The notes beneath the pieces were generated by a model. It searched no databases. It was not told the DNA's origin and saw only the letters and a list, made by a program, of their open reading frames with translations. A stretch of DNA of 64,000 nt from Bartonella sp. TP (lineage in GTDB: Bacteria > Pseudomonadota > Alphaproteobacteria > Rhizobiales > Rhizobiaceae). A program made the translations under genes and the position numbers. The stretch covers positions 995,584 through 1,059,583 of the forward strand of contig NZ_CP129002.1 in the NCBI RefSeq assembly GCF_030406085.1. Direction: 5' to 3'. Positions 40,763-51,674 of this stretch are shown here, piece by piece (positions within the stretch are counted from its first letter, which is position 1; every line of letters starts with the position of its first letter).

Positions 40763-42052
40763 TTAACGTTTTTCTATATCAACATAGTTACGCTTGGTTG
40801 ACCCTGTGTAAAGCTGACGAGGTCGGCCAATTTTCTGTGCTGGATCTTCTATCATTTCTTTCCATTGAGCTACCCAGCCAACGGTTCTAGCCAATGCAAA
40901 TAGCACTGTAAACATTTCTGTAGGAAAGCCCAGTGCTTTTAAAGTAATTCCTGAGTAAAAGTCTACATTTGGATATAGTTTTTTCTCAACAAAATATTCA
41001 TCATGTAGGGCTATATGCTCAAGTTCTATTGCTATATCGAGTAGTGGATCGTCTTTAATCCCTAACTCACTTAGTACTTCATGGCAGGTTTTTTGCATTA
41101 TTTTAGCACGTGGATCATAATTTTTGTATACTCTATGTCCAAAGCCCATTAAACGGAACGGATCGTTTTTGTCTTTTGCTTTAGCTATATAAGTGGGTAT
41201 ATTTTCTACGGAACCTATTTCTTCTAGCATTTTTAGGCATGCTTCATTTGCACCGCCATGGGCAGGCCCCCATAGGCAGGCTACGCCTGCAGCAATTGCA
41301 GCAAAAGGATTCGCCCCTGAAGATCCGGCTAATCTTACCGTAGAAGTAGATGCATTTTGTTCATGATCTGCGTGTAGCGTAAAAATACGATCCATAGCTC
41401 TAGCTAATTTTGGTTTAATTTTATATTCTTCTGTTGGAACAGAAAAACACATGTGTAGAAAATTAGAAGCGTAGTCCAAATCATTTCGTGGATAAACAAA
41501 TGGTTGACCAATACTATATTTGTAAGCCATTGCTGCTAAAGTTGGCACCTTGGCGATCAAGCGCATAGAAGCTATCATGCGTTGACGTGGATCTGTGATA
41601 TCAATAGAGTCATGGTAGAAAGCAGACATTGCTCCCAGGCAACCTATCATCACCGCCATTGGGTGTGAATCCCTTCGAAATCCATGAAAAAACCTAGCAA
41701 ATTGTTCGTGTACCATGGTATGCTCACGCACTCTTTGATCAAAATCGGCTTTTTGTGCTTTATTAGGTAGCTCGCCATGCAATAATAGATAGCAGCATTC
41801 AAGAAAATCTCCACCTTCGGCAAGCTCATCAATTGGATAGCCGCGATAAAGTAAAATCCCTGCTTCGCCATCTATATATGTTATCTTAGATTCGCAGGAG
41901 GCCGTAGAAGTAAAGCCTGGATCGTAGGTAAACATACCTAACTCTTTATTAAGCGGTGCTATTTCTATCACAGCTGGTCCAATAGTGCCTTGTTTTATAG
42001 CAAATTCAGCAGTCTTGTTCCCTACGCTAATTTTTGCAGTATCTTGTGACAT
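40763..42052 (-). CDS. gltA: Citrate synthase
   Basis: Condenses acetyl-CoA and oxaloacetate at the entry of the TCA cycle. The 429-residue type I enzyme contains [10 protein letters not shown], the active-site His in [13 protein letters not shown] and [11 protein letters not shown], and a C-terminal GRPRQLYTG region. The length matches hexameric Gram-negative enzymes. It is transcribed in the same direction as gltX upstream of it, with 75 bases between. Confidence 0.97.
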   Translation of the reverse strand: MSQDTAKISVGNKTAEFAIKQGTIGPAVIEIAPLNKELGMFTYDPGFTSTASCESKITYIDGEAGILLYRGYPIDELAEGGDFLECCYLLLHGELPNKAQKADFDQRVREHTMVHEQFARFFHGFRRDSHPMAVMIGCLGAMSAFYHDSIDITDPRQRMIASMRLIAKVPTLAAMAYKYSIGQPFVYPRNDLDYASNFLHMCFSVPTEEYKIKPKLARAMDRIFTLHADHEQNASTSTVRLAGSSGANPFAAIAAGVACLWGPAHGGANEACLKMLEEIGSVENIPTYIAKAKDKNDPFRLMGFGHRVYKNYDPRAKIMQKTCHEVLSELGIKDDPLLDIAIELEHIALHDEYFVEKKLYPNVDFYSGITLKALGFPTEMFTVLFALARTVGWVAQWKEMIEDPAQKIGRPRQLYTGSTKRNYVDIEKR

Positions 42053-42127
42053 TATATCCCTTCCTTTGTGATATTAGTATGAGCATATTAAAAAACAAAT
42101 TTATAGCTTTTGCAAGTCAAATTTGTT

Positions 42128-43543
42128 TTATTCTAATTGGTCTTTGATGCGTGCTATAGCTTCTTCTTTCGTTAGTATCGTTAAAAGATCGCCGATGCCT
42201 AACGCTTTTTCTTGGCCAGTTAACGCTGCTCTGATTGGTTGTGCGATGGTTGGCAATTTGACATTATTATCTTTAGCAAAATTTTTTACTAGATTGTTTA
42301 AATTTTCCTTTGACCAATCATTGCAGCTTATCAAAATTGGCAAAAAGCTTTTAAGTAATTGCTTGTTTTCAGCGTTTAATATGCATAAACTTTGTGCATC
42401 TAAAATTATAGGTCTTTGTTTAAGAATAAACGCTGCATCTTGTAGTAAATCGAGTAATGTTTTTGCGCGATCCTTTAATACAGGCAGGGCCTGTTTAAGC
42501 TGTGTTTTTTGTTGCTCGCTAATTTGATGTGTCGCCTCTAATCCGATCTGCGGTAAGAGGCTTGGGAAATTTTCTATTAATAGTTTCAGTAGTTGTTCAT
42601 TTTCGCTATGCTTTATGTAATAACCATTAATATGATTGAGTTTTTGAAAATCAAATTTTGCAGCGCTTTTATTAACATCTACTATGTCAAACCACTTTAC
42701 GATTTGTTCTAACGACATAATTTCGTCATCGCCATGGCTCCAGCCTAGTCGCATTAGGTAGTTTATTAAGGCTGGCGCTAAATAACCCATATCTTTATAA
42801 TTATTTACGCCTAAGGCTCCATGGCGTTTTGAAAGTTTTGCTCCGTCTGCTCCGTGTATTAATGGTATGTGGGCTGTTTGGGGCATTTCCCATTTCATAG
42901 CTTGATATATAATTGCTTGCCTGGCTGTATTTGTTAAATGATCATCACCCCTTATGATATGCGTAATCCCCATATCATGATCGTCGACAACTACAGCATG
43001 CATATAGGTTGGTGTGCCGTCTGATCTTAAAATTATAAAATCATCAAGGTCTTTATTTTGAAAGGCAATTTCCCCTTGCACTAAATCTTTGATTATAGTA
43101 GTGCCACTAAGCGGTGCTTTAATCCGTATAACTGGCTTAATATCTGTCTGTGTTGGGGCCTTAGTTTCATTGCGCCATGGGCTAGCATAGCGATTTGTGG
43201 TAGTATCTGCCCTGACAGCAGCAATTTCTTCTTTGCTTGCATAGCAATAATAAGCTCTACCTTGTTTTACGAGTTCTATTGCTATTTCTTGATGCCTTGA
43301 TTTTCTTGAAAATTGTGAAATCGGCTCGCCACTCCAATCTATGCCTAACCACTTAAGTCCAGAAATAATAGCATCCACCGCTTCTTGTGTAGACCTCTTT
43401 AAGTCTGTATCTTCAATACGTAATAGCATCTTGCCGCCCATGTGTTTTGCGTAGGCCCAGTTGAATAATGCTGTGCGTGCACCGCCAATATGTAGAAATC
43501 CAGTAGGTGAGGGCGCAAAACGTGTTATAATAGGTTTGGACAT
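42128..43543 (-). CDS. gltX: Glutamate--tRNA ligase (first copy)
   Basis: Class I synthetase that charges tRNA-Glu and often also tRNA-Gln in bacteria without GlnRS. The 471-residue product has the HIGH-type motif as HIGG (18-21) and the KMSKS-type motif as KLSKR (236-240). It has the family segments [10 protein letters not shown] and [16 protein letters not shown] second, more distant GluRS is encoded at 51675. Its place next to gltA and divergent from comEC is conserved in alphaproteobacteria. Confidence 0.96.
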   Translation of the reverse strand: MSKPIITRFAPSPTGFLHIGGARTALFNWAYAKHMGGKMLLRIEDTDLKRSTQEAVDAIISGLKWLGIDWSGEPISQFSRKSRHQEIAIELVKQGRAYYCYASKEEIAAVRADTTTNRYASPWRNETKAPTQTDIKPVIRIKAPLSGTTIIKDLVQGEIAFQNKDLDDFIILRSDGTPTYMHAVVVDDHDMGITHIIRGDDHLTNTARQAIIYQAMKWEMPQTAHIPLIHGADGAKLSKRHGALGVNNYKDMGYLAPALINYLMRLGWSHGDDEIMSLEQIVKWFDIVDVNKSAAKFDFQKLNHINGYYIKHSENEQLLKLLIENFPSLLPQIGLEATHQISEQQKTQLKQALPVLKDRAKTLLDLLQDAAFILKQRPIILDAQSLCILNAENKQLLKSFLPILISCNDWSKENLNNLVKNFAKDNNVKLPTIAQPIRAALTGQEKALGIGDLLTILTKEEAIARIKDQLE

Positions 43544-43604
43544 GGTTATTCCTATCTTTTAATTTAGAGCGATTTAGTGTCAGGATATATAAACATATTA
43601 TAAA

Positions 43605-45974
43605 ATGCAAAGAAAATTCTTTAAGTTTATCAAAGCTAAACCAAAAGCAACACTGCAAAATCTACGTCCGGTTGTTTATGTTCCTATAAAATTGCCTCCC
43701 AAAACCTATACTTCACCAGCTGAAGCTATTTATAACGTTGTGCGCATTAAAAATGCTGTTGCTCATTCTAAAACTAAATATGCTTCGTTTCTCGAAGTAT
43801 TGTTAAAGCGATATAGTTTTTTAGAAAGCTTTATAAATGCCATAAAAGAAGAAAAGCGATATGGGGCATTTTTCTTAATCGCTTCCTTGTTGTCGGTAGT
43901 AGGAGCAGTAATATATTTTTGGCTTGATTACGAAATAGCTATTAAATCAATATTAGCTGTAGCAGGCATAGCATTATCTTTAGCCTATTTATCTCGCCGT
44001 TTAAAGCCAGTTGCTTCTATATTTTTACTATTATTAGCTTTGTTGACTGGGGTAGCTGCTGCTAAATTGGAAGATTTGCGCTATAGTACTAAGATGTTAC
44101 CAAAAGATACTGTAACTTACATAAAAGCAAAAGTTTTATTCCTTGAGCAGCAAAAAGCACATAAATATCGCTTGTTGCTAAAACTATTAGATACACAGCA
44201 TCCGCATTTGGACGGCGCTCCTGATATAATTAGGCTATCAGCGCGTATAATACCTAATGATTTGGGTGTTGGAGATAATATAGAGGGTCGAGTATTTTTG
44301 CGTGCTTTGTCTGGGCCAGTACGGCCAGATAATTATGATTTTGCGTTTTATAATTATTTTCAAGGCATTGGTGCGCAAGGCTTCTTTTTACGTGCGCCTC
44401 AGCTTTATGCCACAAATGATAAGTTCGATATTATTACAACTATATCCTTAAAAATTTCTAGATTGCGCTTTGCATTATTGCAGCGTATAAAACAACATGA
44501 TGGTAGCGAAAATGGGGCTATAGCCGCGGCATTAATTGCTGGTACGCACGGTGGTATTAGTCAGGAAACTAATAATGCTTTGCGTATTGCTGGGCTTGCG
44601 CATGTTTTAGCTATTTCTGGGTTACATATGTCTATGATTACTGGAATTGTTTTCTTTACCATTCGCGGCATATTGTCCCTTTTTATGTCTTTTGCATCGT
44701 ATTTTTCTATTAAAAAAATTTCGGCTTGTGTTGCTTTAGTAGCTGCTAGTTGTTATTTTTTACTTTCTGGCTCCAGCCCTTCTGCTCAGCGCAGTTTCAT
44801 TATGGCGTCGATTATCTTTTTGGCTATTATTTTAGACCGTCGCGCTATTACTTTACATAATTTAAGTTTAGCTATTTGGGTCGCAGTGCTTATTTATCCG
44901 CATCAAATATTAGACCCTAGCTTTCAAATGTCATTTTCTGCCGCTGGCGCATTAATAGCTGCCTATGGATTTTATACACGTTGGAAAAGCGAGGAAGGTC
45001 TAGGTCATATACCAGGGCCCCAAATTGGCTCTGTTTGGCTTGCTGGGTTTATGTATATAAAAAATATGTGGCAGGCTTTGTTTGCTGCCGCAACATCTTC
45101 GTTGGTTGCTGGCGCTGCGAGTGGTATTTTTGCTGCCTATCATTTTGGTAATACGGCTCCGTTTGGCGTTATCAGCAATGCTTTGATATTTCCGGTAATA
45201 ACTTTTATTATAATGCCTTTTGCTGTGATTGCAGTTTTGGCTATGTTATTCCATTTGGAGGCTGGGCCCATTTTTATAATGTGCAAAGGCATAGTTTTGC
45301 TAAAGTATATTGCTTTTTGGGTGGTTTCTTTTTCACCTCATATACAAGTTAAGTATATTTCTTCTTTGACATTAGCTGTTTTGTCCCTTGGATTTTGTCT
45401 CTTAATAATTTTGCGTACAAAGCTACGGCTGATAGGGTTTTTTATAATGCTTTTGGGAGCTTTGATGTATTATTTGGAGCCTATACCAATTGCGTTGATT
45501 TCAGAAAATGGTAAGATGGTGGCGGCTATAAATAAAGATAGATCTCTTGCTTTGGCTTATAAACGACCTTCGAATTTTACGTTAACAAATTGGCAAAAAG
45601 CTTTTGGTATAGAGCATATTCTTTTGCCAGTAAGCGATGCAGAATCGCATAGCCGCTTGCAATTTATTTGTAATGCCGATGTTTGTTCTCATCGCTTGGT
45701 GAATGGAGAGATGTTATATGTAGCCGCAAATGAGCGTGGCAAAAATTTGGCGTTACAAGCGCAGGCTGCGTCAAAAATTATCTTTTTAAATTATAAAAAT
45801 TATGATATGCCACAAACAGAAATAAGTAATAATTATCATATGCTAATTATTAAGAAAGAGAATTTGGCAGCACGCGGTGCGCTAGAGATTTTTGCTGATC
45901 ATAAATTAGCTTGGGCAATAAATCATCCGGTGCGATCTTGGAATGCTTATAGAATATCTTCAGCTAGGGATTAA
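43605..45974 (+). CDS. comEC: ComEC/Rec2 family competence protein
   Basis: ComEC forms the inner-membrane channel through which single-stranded DNA enters in natural transformation. The 789-residue product has several N-terminal helices with a DUF4131-type soluble region (about 160-270). The competence domain follows with AHVLAISGLHMSMITGI and GSSPSAQRSFIMASI, then further helices. The C-terminal region (about 640-789) is soluble but does not show a metallo-beta-lactamase HxHxDH signature, as in many alphaproteobacterial homologues. rpiA starts 16 bases downstream. Confidence 0.92.
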   Translation: MQRKFFKFIKAKPKATLQNLRPVVYVPIKLPPKTYTSPAEAIYNVVRIKNAVAHSKTKYASFLEVLLKRYSFLESFINAIKEEKRYGAFFLIASLLSVVGAVIYFWLDYEIAIKSILAVAGIALSLAYLSRRLKPVASIFLLLLALLTGVAAAKLEDLRYSTKMLPKDTVTYIKAKVLFLEQQKAHKYRLLLKLLDTQHPHLDGAPDIIRLSARIIPNDLGVGDNIEGRVFLRALSGPVRPDNYDFAFYNYFQGIGAQGFFLRAPQLYATNDKFDIITTISLKISRLRFALLQRIKQHDGSENGAIAAALIAGTHGGISQETNNALRIAGLAHVLAISGLHMSMITGIVFFTIRGILSLFMSFASYFSIKKISACVALVAASCYFLLSGSSPSAQRSFIMASIIFLAIILDRRAITLHNLSLAIWVAVLIYPHQILDPSFQMSFSAAGALIAAYGFYTRWKSEEGLGHIPGPQIGSVWLAGFMYIKNMWQALFAAATSSLVAGAASGIFAAYHFGNTAPFGVISNALIFPVITFIIMPFAVIAVLAMLFHLEAGPIFIMCKGIVLLKYIAFWVVSFSPHIQVKYISSLTLAVLSLGFCLLIILRTKLRLIGFFIMLLGALMYYLEPIPIALISENGKMVAAINKDRSLALAYKRPSNFTLTNWQKAFGIEHILLPVSDAESHSRLQFICNADVCSHRLVNGEMLYVAANERGKNLALQAQAASKIIFLNYKNYDMPQTEISNNYHMLIIKKENLAARGALEIFADHKLAWAINHPVRSWNAYRISSARD

Positions 45975-45990
45975 GGAGAGGCGGCTTTAT

Positions 45991-46740
45991 ATGGACCAAG
46001 ATTTTTTAAAAGCTAAAGCCGCAAAAGCGGCGTTAAATTATGTGCATGATGGTATGTGTCTAGGGCTAGGTACCGGATCTACAGCTAATAAATTCATTAA
46101 ACTTTTAGCTAAGCGTATTGAGGCCGGATTAAATGTACAAGCTGTGTCTACGTCACAGGCTACCTCGGACTTATGCGCTGATTTAGGTATCAAATTATAT
46201 GAAGTCAATGATATACCGCGCTTGGATTTAGTAATAGACGGCGCTGATGAGCTTACTGCAGATTTGCAATTAGTAAAAGGCGGAGGGGGAGCCTTGTTGC
46301 GAGAAAAAATCATAGCTCAATTTAGTAATAAATTGCTTATAATAGCTGATGAAACTAAACTAGTTTCGCATTTGGGGGCTTTTCCCTTACCTATAGAAAT
46401 TAACCAATTCGGCGCGCAACTAACAGCGTCGATGTGTCAGCAACTGTTTGAAGGCTATGGGCTAGAGCCAAAGCTTGCTTGGCGCAAAAATCAGCAAGGA
46501 GAGCTTTTTATAACAGATGGAGGGCATTATATATTAGATGTTTTGTTAAAATCTATAGGTAAGCTTGGTGAGTTGAATGAAAAACTGCTTTCTATTGCTG
46601 GTGTTGTTGAGCATGGTTTGTTTTTAAATATGGCTGATTTAGCGCTTGTTGCAACTAGAAAAGATGGTTTAGTGCTATTGAAGCGAGTAGATAATAGTGT
46701 TATATCTACTTATTATGATTATAAAAAAATCGATTTATGA
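45991..46740 (+). CDS. rpiA: Ribose-5-phosphate isomerase A
   Basis: Interconverts ribulose 5-phosphate and ribose 5-phosphate in the pentose phosphate pathway. The product has the phosphate-binding GLGTGSTA, the DGADEL segment and KGGGGALLREK with the catalytic Glu/Lys region. The frame stays open upstream to 45943 inside comEC, but the ATG at 45991 is preceded by AAGGAGAG and gives the usual family length (249 residues). Confidence 0.96.
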   Translation: MDQDFLKAKAAKAALNYVHDGMCLGLGTGSTANKFIKLLAKRIEAGLNVQAVSTSQATSDLCADLGIKLYEVNDIPRLDLVIDGADELTADLQLVKGGGGALLREKIIAQFSNKLLIIADETKLVSHLGAFPLPIEINQFGAQLTASMCQQLFEGYGLEPKLAWRKNQQGELFITDGGHYILDVLLKSIGKLGELNEKLLSIAGVVEHGLFLNMADLALVATRKDGLVLLKRVDNSVISTYYDYKKIDL

Positions 46741-46749
46741 GGAAGATAG

Positions 46750-47268
46750 ATGTTATTTTTACGCTCGCTTGTATTTGCCCCCCTTAGTGTTTTAGTTACG
46801 CTGATTAGTTTTAATGTATATGCTGCTCAAGGCGCTTCGTCTGACAAAGATTTGTCTTTGGCAAAAAGAGCTGTGGCCGCAATACATGCTACCGATCAAT
46901 TTGACAATTTTTTGCCTGGTGCGGCTAGTGAGCTTAAATCGCAACTAGTAAGTAAAGATCCAAACAGCGCTAGCCTTATTTCTAAAATAGTTGATAAGCA
47001 AGCCATGGCTTTGGTATCTCGCCGAGCAGATTTAGAAGAATCGGCGGCTAAGATTTATATGAAAAATTTTACTACTGAAGAGCTGCAAGCAATCATAGAT
47101 TTTTATACAGGCCCAGTAGGCAAAAAATTATTATCAACTGGTCCAGAAACAATAGCTGAGTTGATGGCGACTTTTAAAAGTTGGAGTATGGATTTGGTTC
47201 GAGATTTAGCAGCGAATGTTAATAAAGAGCTTGAAGCGAAAGAGACATCTTCGAAGAGTCATAAATAA
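46750..47268 (+). CDS. DUF2059 domain-containing exported protein
   Basis: The 172-residue product begins with a signal peptide (hydrophobic about 4-24, cleavage near VYA-AQG). It then carries a helical DUF2059 domain with the typical IYMKNFTTEELQAIIDFYTGPVGKKLL (about 107-133). Function is unknown; the domain is found in periplasmic proteins. It lies nine bases after rpiA, a common alphaproteobacterial arrangement (rpiA-DUF2059-gor). Confidence 0.88.
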   Translation: MLFLRSLVFAPLSVLVTLISFNVYAAQGASSDKDLSLAKRAVAAIHATDQFDNFLPGAASELKSQLVSKDPNSASLISKIVDKQAMALVSRRADLEESAAKIYMKNFTTEELQAIIDFYTGPVGKKLLSTGPETIAELMATFKSWSMDLVRDLAANVNKELEAKETSSKSHK

Positions 47269-47334
47269 ACTTTTCTCTTATTTAAGTTTATATCCTGCTT
47301 TAATTATTAGAAATTCTGTAGGTGGGAGAGAGTT

Positions 47335-48714
47335 ATGTATGCTTATGATTTAATTGTAATTGGTGCTGGATCTGGTGGCGTGCGCGCAGCGCGCTTAGCT
47401 GCAAATTTAGGAAAAAAAACAGCCCTCATCGAAGAATCTGTGCTCGGCGGCACTTGTGTTAATCGTGGCTGTGTGCCTAAAAAGCTTATGGTGTATGCTA
47501 GTGAATACAATGAGAGTTTTTCTGCTAGCCGCGGTTTTGGTTGGAATATTTTGCAAGCTCCTAGCTTTGACTGGGCTAAATTTATGCAGGTTAAAGCGGC
47601 TGAGCTGCTTCGCTTGCAAGGTTTATATCAATCTAGTGTAGAAAAAAGCGGTGTTAATTTGTTTCGTGCTCGAGCAAGTTTCGTGGATGAACATACTGTA
47701 GAGCTTGATGATGGTTCTAGGCTTAGTGCAGATAAGATTATTATAGCCGTTGGTGCTAAGCCAAACTTGCCTGACGATATTATTGGTATAGAACATTGTA
47801 TTACCTCTAGGGATGCTTTGGAGTTAAAAACTAAACCTGATCACCTAGTTATTTATGGTGGAGGATATATAGCTGTAGAATTTGCTAATATTTTTCACGC
47901 GCTAGGAGTAAAGACGACCATTGTGTGCCGCAGACCATTAATTCTCCGAGGTTTTGATAATGATCTACGAGTACAATTATCAGATTATATGCAACAAAAG
48001 GGTATAGAGTTAATATATAATTCAGAAATTATAGAAATTAAAAATCACGGGGCTACGAAAGAGGTACATTTAAAGGATACACGAACTTTAAATGCACAGC
48101 ATGTATTGCTTGCCTTGGGACGTAAGCCGAATGTGGAGGGGTTGGGCTTATCTTTGGCTGGCGTGCGGCTTTCTTCTAGCGGTAGAATAGAGGTTAATGA
48201 ATATTTGGCTACTAGCCAACCGCATATTTATGCTGTAGGCGATGTTGCTAGTGAGTTGCAATTGGCTCCAGTAGCTATACATGAGGCTATTTGCGTTATT
48301 AAGACTATCTTTGAAGGAGAGCAAACTAAGCCAGATTATAATATGGTTGCTAGCGCTGTATTTTCACAGCCTGAGATCGGTGTGGTAGGGCTTTCGGAGG
48401 TAGATGCGGCTAGCCTTTATACTAATTTAGAAGTATATAAAATTTCTTTCCGTCCTATGCGTAATATTATTAGCGGCTCTAGTGAAAAAATGTTTATGAA
48501 ATTACTGGTAAATGCAGAGACGCAAGTGATAGTTGGAATTCATATTTTAGGGCCAGGGGCGGCTGAATTGATTCAGCTTCTTGCTATTGCGGTAAAAGCT
48601 GGTGCTACTAAACAGGATTTTAATAAAACCATGGCTGTGCACCCAACAGCATCAGAAGAGCTTGTGTTAGCATATCTTCCAACTTATACATATCTTAATG
48701 GCATCAAGCAATAA
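47335..48714 (+). CDS. gor: Glutathione-disulfide reductase
   Basis: An FAD enzyme that reduces oxidised glutathione with NADPH. The 459-residue product has the FAD motif GAGSGGVRAA (10-19), the redox pair Cys41-Val-Asn-Arg-Gly-Cys46, an NAD(P)-binding motif (YGGGYIAVEFA), and the active-site His of the partner subunit in HPTASEE (436-442). GGGAGAG precedes the ATG. The last 17 bases overlap the DAHP synthase gene, so expression is probably coupled. Confidence 0.93.
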   Translation: MYAYDLIVIGAGSGGVRAARLAANLGKKTALIEESVLGGTCVNRGCVPKKLMVYASEYNESFSASRGFGWNILQAPSFDWAKFMQVKAAELLRLQGLYQSSVEKSGVNLFRARASFVDEHTVELDDGSRLSADKIIIAVGAKPNLPDDIIGIEHCITSRDALELKTKPDHLVIYGGGYIAVEFANIFHALGVKTTIVCRRPLILRGFDNDLRVQLSDYMQQKGIELIYNSEIIEIKNHGATKEVHLKDTRTLNAQHVLLALGRKPNVEGLGLSLAGVRLSSSGRIEVNEYLATSQPHIYAVGDVASELQLAPVAIHEAICVIKTIFEGEQTKPDYNMVASAVFSQPEIGVVGLSEVDAASLYTNLEVYKISFRPMRNIISGSSEKMFMKLLVNAETQVIVGIHILGPGAAELIQLLAIAVKAGATKQDFNKTMAVHPTASEELVLAYLPTYTYLNGIKQ

Positions 48715-49918
48715 ACATGCTGTAACAGCGGATAACGATTGGTTTGCTGCTTCCTGGCGAAATAAACCAATAAAGCAGGCTGCTTGTTATAGAAATTTAG
48801 ATGAATTATTAGCAGTAGAAAAGACGCTAAAAGCTTCTGCTGCATTACTGCCCTATAGTGAAATTGTTGAGTTTAAAAAACATCTACAACAGGTAGCCTG
48901 TGGAAGAGCCTTATTGTTGCAAGCCGGGGACTGTGCAGAAGTTATAAGATTGCCAACAGAAATACAAGCTTACATAGCTTCGTTTCATGCTTTTTTCCAA
49001 GAGCTATCTACAACTATCGAGCAGAAGATTGGTAAAAAAATTATAAGCTTAGGACGTATAGCAGGCCAGCTTTCTAAGCCGCGTAGCTCTAAGTTAGAAA
49101 ATGGCTTTGATGATTTACCGTCTTATCGTGGCGATTTAATTAATGATATAGCTTATAATAGCAATGCGCGCCAGGTTGATGCAAAACGAATGTTGCTTGG
49201 CTATAGCTATAGTGCTGCTGCTATAAAATATTTGCAACAGCTTAAAAATATTACCCGGCATAGTGTTTATACTAGTCATGAAGCTTTGTTGTTACCTTAT
49301 GAAGAGGCGCTAGTTAGGCAGGTATCTGCTAGCAACATATATTATGCTTCATCAGCTCATATGCTGTGGATAGGGGAAAGAACAAGGCAATATGATCATG
49401 CGCATGTAGAATTTTGTCGAGGTTTACTAAACCCTATAGGCATAAAGCTTAGTAGACATATAGATATAGCAGAGTTATTGGATCTAATTGAAAGACTTAA
49501 TCCTTTTAATGAAACAGCTAAAATAATTTTAATAGCTAGATTTGGCGCAAATTATATTGATAAATATTTACCGCAAGTTATAAAAGCGGTAACTCAGTCA
49601 GCAAAAAATGTTATTTGGTTATGTGACCCTATGCATGGTAATAACTTTACTATAGAAAATCAGAAAATACGATATATGACAGACATAAAACAGGAGACAA
49701 AAAGTTTTTTTGAGATATGCCAAGAGCTTGGTGTTTATGCTGGAGGAGTGCATTTTGAAGCTACTTATGAAAATGTCGCTGAGTGTATAGATGATTCTTT
49801 TGTGCAGTCGATAAATGACGTAAGAATAGGTTATAAAAGTTATTGCGATCCTAGGCTAAATAATTTGCAAGCTAGGGATTATGTTCGGTTTTTAAGTCAA
49901 ATAATAAAAGAGCAATAG
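48698..49918 (+). CDS. 3-deoxy-7-phosphoheptulonate synthase, class II
   Basis: Class II DAHP synthase condenses phosphoenolpyruvate and erythrose 4-phosphate, the first step of aromatic amino acid synthesis. Recognisable blocks are GDCAE (metal-binding Cys), GRIAGQLSKPRSS, LPSYRGDLIND, SHEALLLPYEEAL, WIGERTRQ, LCDPMHGN, GGVHFEAT and YCDPRLN. Together they supply the Cys, His, Glu and Asp metal ligands. At 406 residues it is shorter than the usual 450-470, mostly through a shortened N-terminus and C-terminus. It overlaps gor by 17 bases. Confidence 0.9.
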   Translation: MASSNKHAVTADNDWFAASWRNKPIKQAACYRNLDELLAVEKTLKASAALLPYSEIVEFKKHLQQVACGRALLLQAGDCAEVIRLPTEIQAYIASFHAFFQELSTTIEQKIGKKIISLGRIAGQLSKPRSSKLENGFDDLPSYRGDLINDIAYNSNARQVDAKRMLLGYSYSAAAIKYLQQLKNITRHSVYTSHEALLLPYEEALVRQVSASNIYYASSAHMLWIGERTRQYDHAHVEFCRGLLNPIGIKLSRHIDIAELLDLIERLNPFNETAKIILIARFGANYIDKYLPQVIKAVTQSAKNVIWLCDPMHGNNFTIENQKIRYMTDIKQETKSFFEICQELGVYAGGVHFEATYENVAECIDDSFVQSINDVRIGYKSYCDPRLNNLQARDYVRFLSQIIKEQ

Positions 49919-49926
49919 AGATTATT

Positions 49927-51621
49927 ATGAATGAGTTTAAACTTGCTATTTCACAAGCTAATCCTACTGTCGGTGATATTGAGGGAAACTTTGCCTTAGC
50001 CAAGAAAGAAATTTTATCTGCGCACGAGGCAAAAGCCGATATAATATTATTCACAGAATTATTTTTATCTGGGTATCCGCTAGAAGATTTGGCACGCAAA
50101 CCTGTATTTTTACAAGCTTGCAAGAATTCGATAACTAAAATAGTTGCGCTCACGAGCTCTTTAGATATCGCTGTTATAGTTGGCGCTCCTTTGTTTGAAG
50201 ACAAACGGATATATAATGCAGCTTTTTTTATAGCTGGCGGTACGGTTTTAGGCATAAGTTATAAAAGAGATTTACCAAATTATGGAGAGTTTGATGAAAA
50301 GCGTATTTTTTCTACAATAAAAAAGCCACAAACAATTTTTTATAAAGGAATATGTTTTGGCATACCTATCTGTGAAGATATCTGGAATGATATGGACATA
50401 TGCAAAGAATTTATGGAAGCGAGTGTGGATATTATATTGGTGCCTAATGCTTCGCCCTATCAAAGAAATAAATTAAGCTTGCGTAAAAAAGTAGTTAATA
50501 ATTATACTAATAGATTGCATTGCCCTGTTGTATATGCAAATCAAATTGGTGGCCAGGATGGGTTGATATTTGATGGCAGCTCTTTTGCCTTTAACGCAGA
50601 TGGAACTAGCATTCTACAAATGCCACAATTTACTGCTTCTTTGTCCTATATAAAGTGGCAAAAAATCGAAAATAAATGGCGTGGAGAAAGCGCCGATGTT
50701 AGTGTCGATCTTTTAGCCAGTGAAGAGGCTACAGATTATTCCGCTTGCGTGCTTGGACTACAGGACTATGTGCGAAAAAACAATTTTACCTCTGTCATGT
50801 TGGGCTTGTCTGGGGGGATTGATTCAGCTTTGTGCGCGGCCATTGCTGTCGACGCTTTGGGGGCTTCAAATGTTTATTGTTTTATGTTGCCTTATTATTA
50901 CACTAGTGAAGCTTCGCAAAGAGATGCAGTTGCTTGTGCTAAAGCTTTGGGTTGCTTTTACGATAAATTGCCTATTGCAACAATTATGGAAGCTATATCG
51001 CCAATTTTACTGCAAAGCTTTGGAAAAATCGAAGCGGTTAATCACCGTGAACAAGGCTTATGGCATGAAAATTTACAAAGTAGACTGCGCGGCACTATAT
51101 TAATGGCTATATCAAATAAGCTTAATTATTTATTGCTTACTACTGGTAATAAATCTGAGTTGGCGGTGGGTTATTGTACTTTATATGGAGATACAAATGG
51201 TGGATTTAATCCTATAAAAGATTTATATAAAACCGAAGTTTATAAGCTCGCCAAATGGCGTAATAAAAACTTTATTAATTGGTTTAAGGGTAAGCCATCT
51301 ATTGTAATAGCCGAAAATATTTTAAATAAGCCAGCCAGTGCGGAGTTGCGTCCTGGACAAAAAGATGAAGATTCTTTGCCTCCTTATGATGTTTTGGATA
51401 AAATATTGTATGAATTATTAGAAAATGATGATTCTGTAGCAACGTTGCTAAAATTTGGCTTTGAAGTAGAGTTGATAAAAAAAATAGAAAATTTAATTTA
51501 TAACTCTGAATATAAAAGGCGTCAGGCGGCACCTGGTGTTAAATTAAGCTTGAAAGATTTTAATAAGGATAGAAGGTATCCAATAACAAATAAATTTCGC
51601 GATAATAATTCTTTGTTCTGA
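49927..51621 (+). CDS. nadE: Glutamine-dependent NAD+ synthetase
   Basis: Makes NAD from nicotinate adenine dinucleotide, using ammonia released from glutamine. The 564-residue product joins a nitrilase-type glutaminase domain (catalytic Glu44, Lys113, Cys149) to a synthetase domain with the ATP pyrophosphatase loop SGGIDS (295-300). TTGNKSELAVGYCT and a C-terminal RRQAAPGVK block complete it. It lies eight bases after the DAHP synthase gene. NAD kinase, the next step to NADP, is encoded a few kilobases away. Confidence 0.95.
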   Translation: MNEFKLAISQANPTVGDIEGNFALAKKEILSAHEAKADIILFTELFLSGYPLEDLARKPVFLQACKNSITKIVALTSSLDIAVIVGAPLFEDKRIYNAAFFIAGGTVLGISYKRDLPNYGEFDEKRIFSTIKKPQTIFYKGICFGIPICEDIWNDMDICKEFMEASVDIILVPNASPYQRNKLSLRKKVVNNYTNRLHCPVVYANQIGGQDGLIFDGSSFAFNADGTSILQMPQFTASLSYIKWQKIENKWRGESADVSVDLLASEEATDYSACVLGLQDYVRKNNFTSVMLGLSGGIDSALCAAIAVDALGASNVYCFMLPYYYTSEASQRDAVACAKALGCFYDKLPIATIMEAISPILLQSFGKIEAVNHREQGLWHENLQSRLRGTILMAISNKLNYLLLTTGNKSELAVGYCTLYGDTNGGFNPIKDLYKTEVYKLAKWRNKNFINWFKGKPSIVIAENILNKPASAELRPGQKDEDSLPPYDVLDKILYELLENDDSVATLLKFGFEVELIKKIENLIYNSEYKRRQAAPGVKLSLKDFNKDRRYPITNKFRDNNSLF

Positions 51622-51674
51622 ATTGATTATAGTGTAGAGTTGATAAAAAGTTATATTAAGAATTTGGGGGAACT

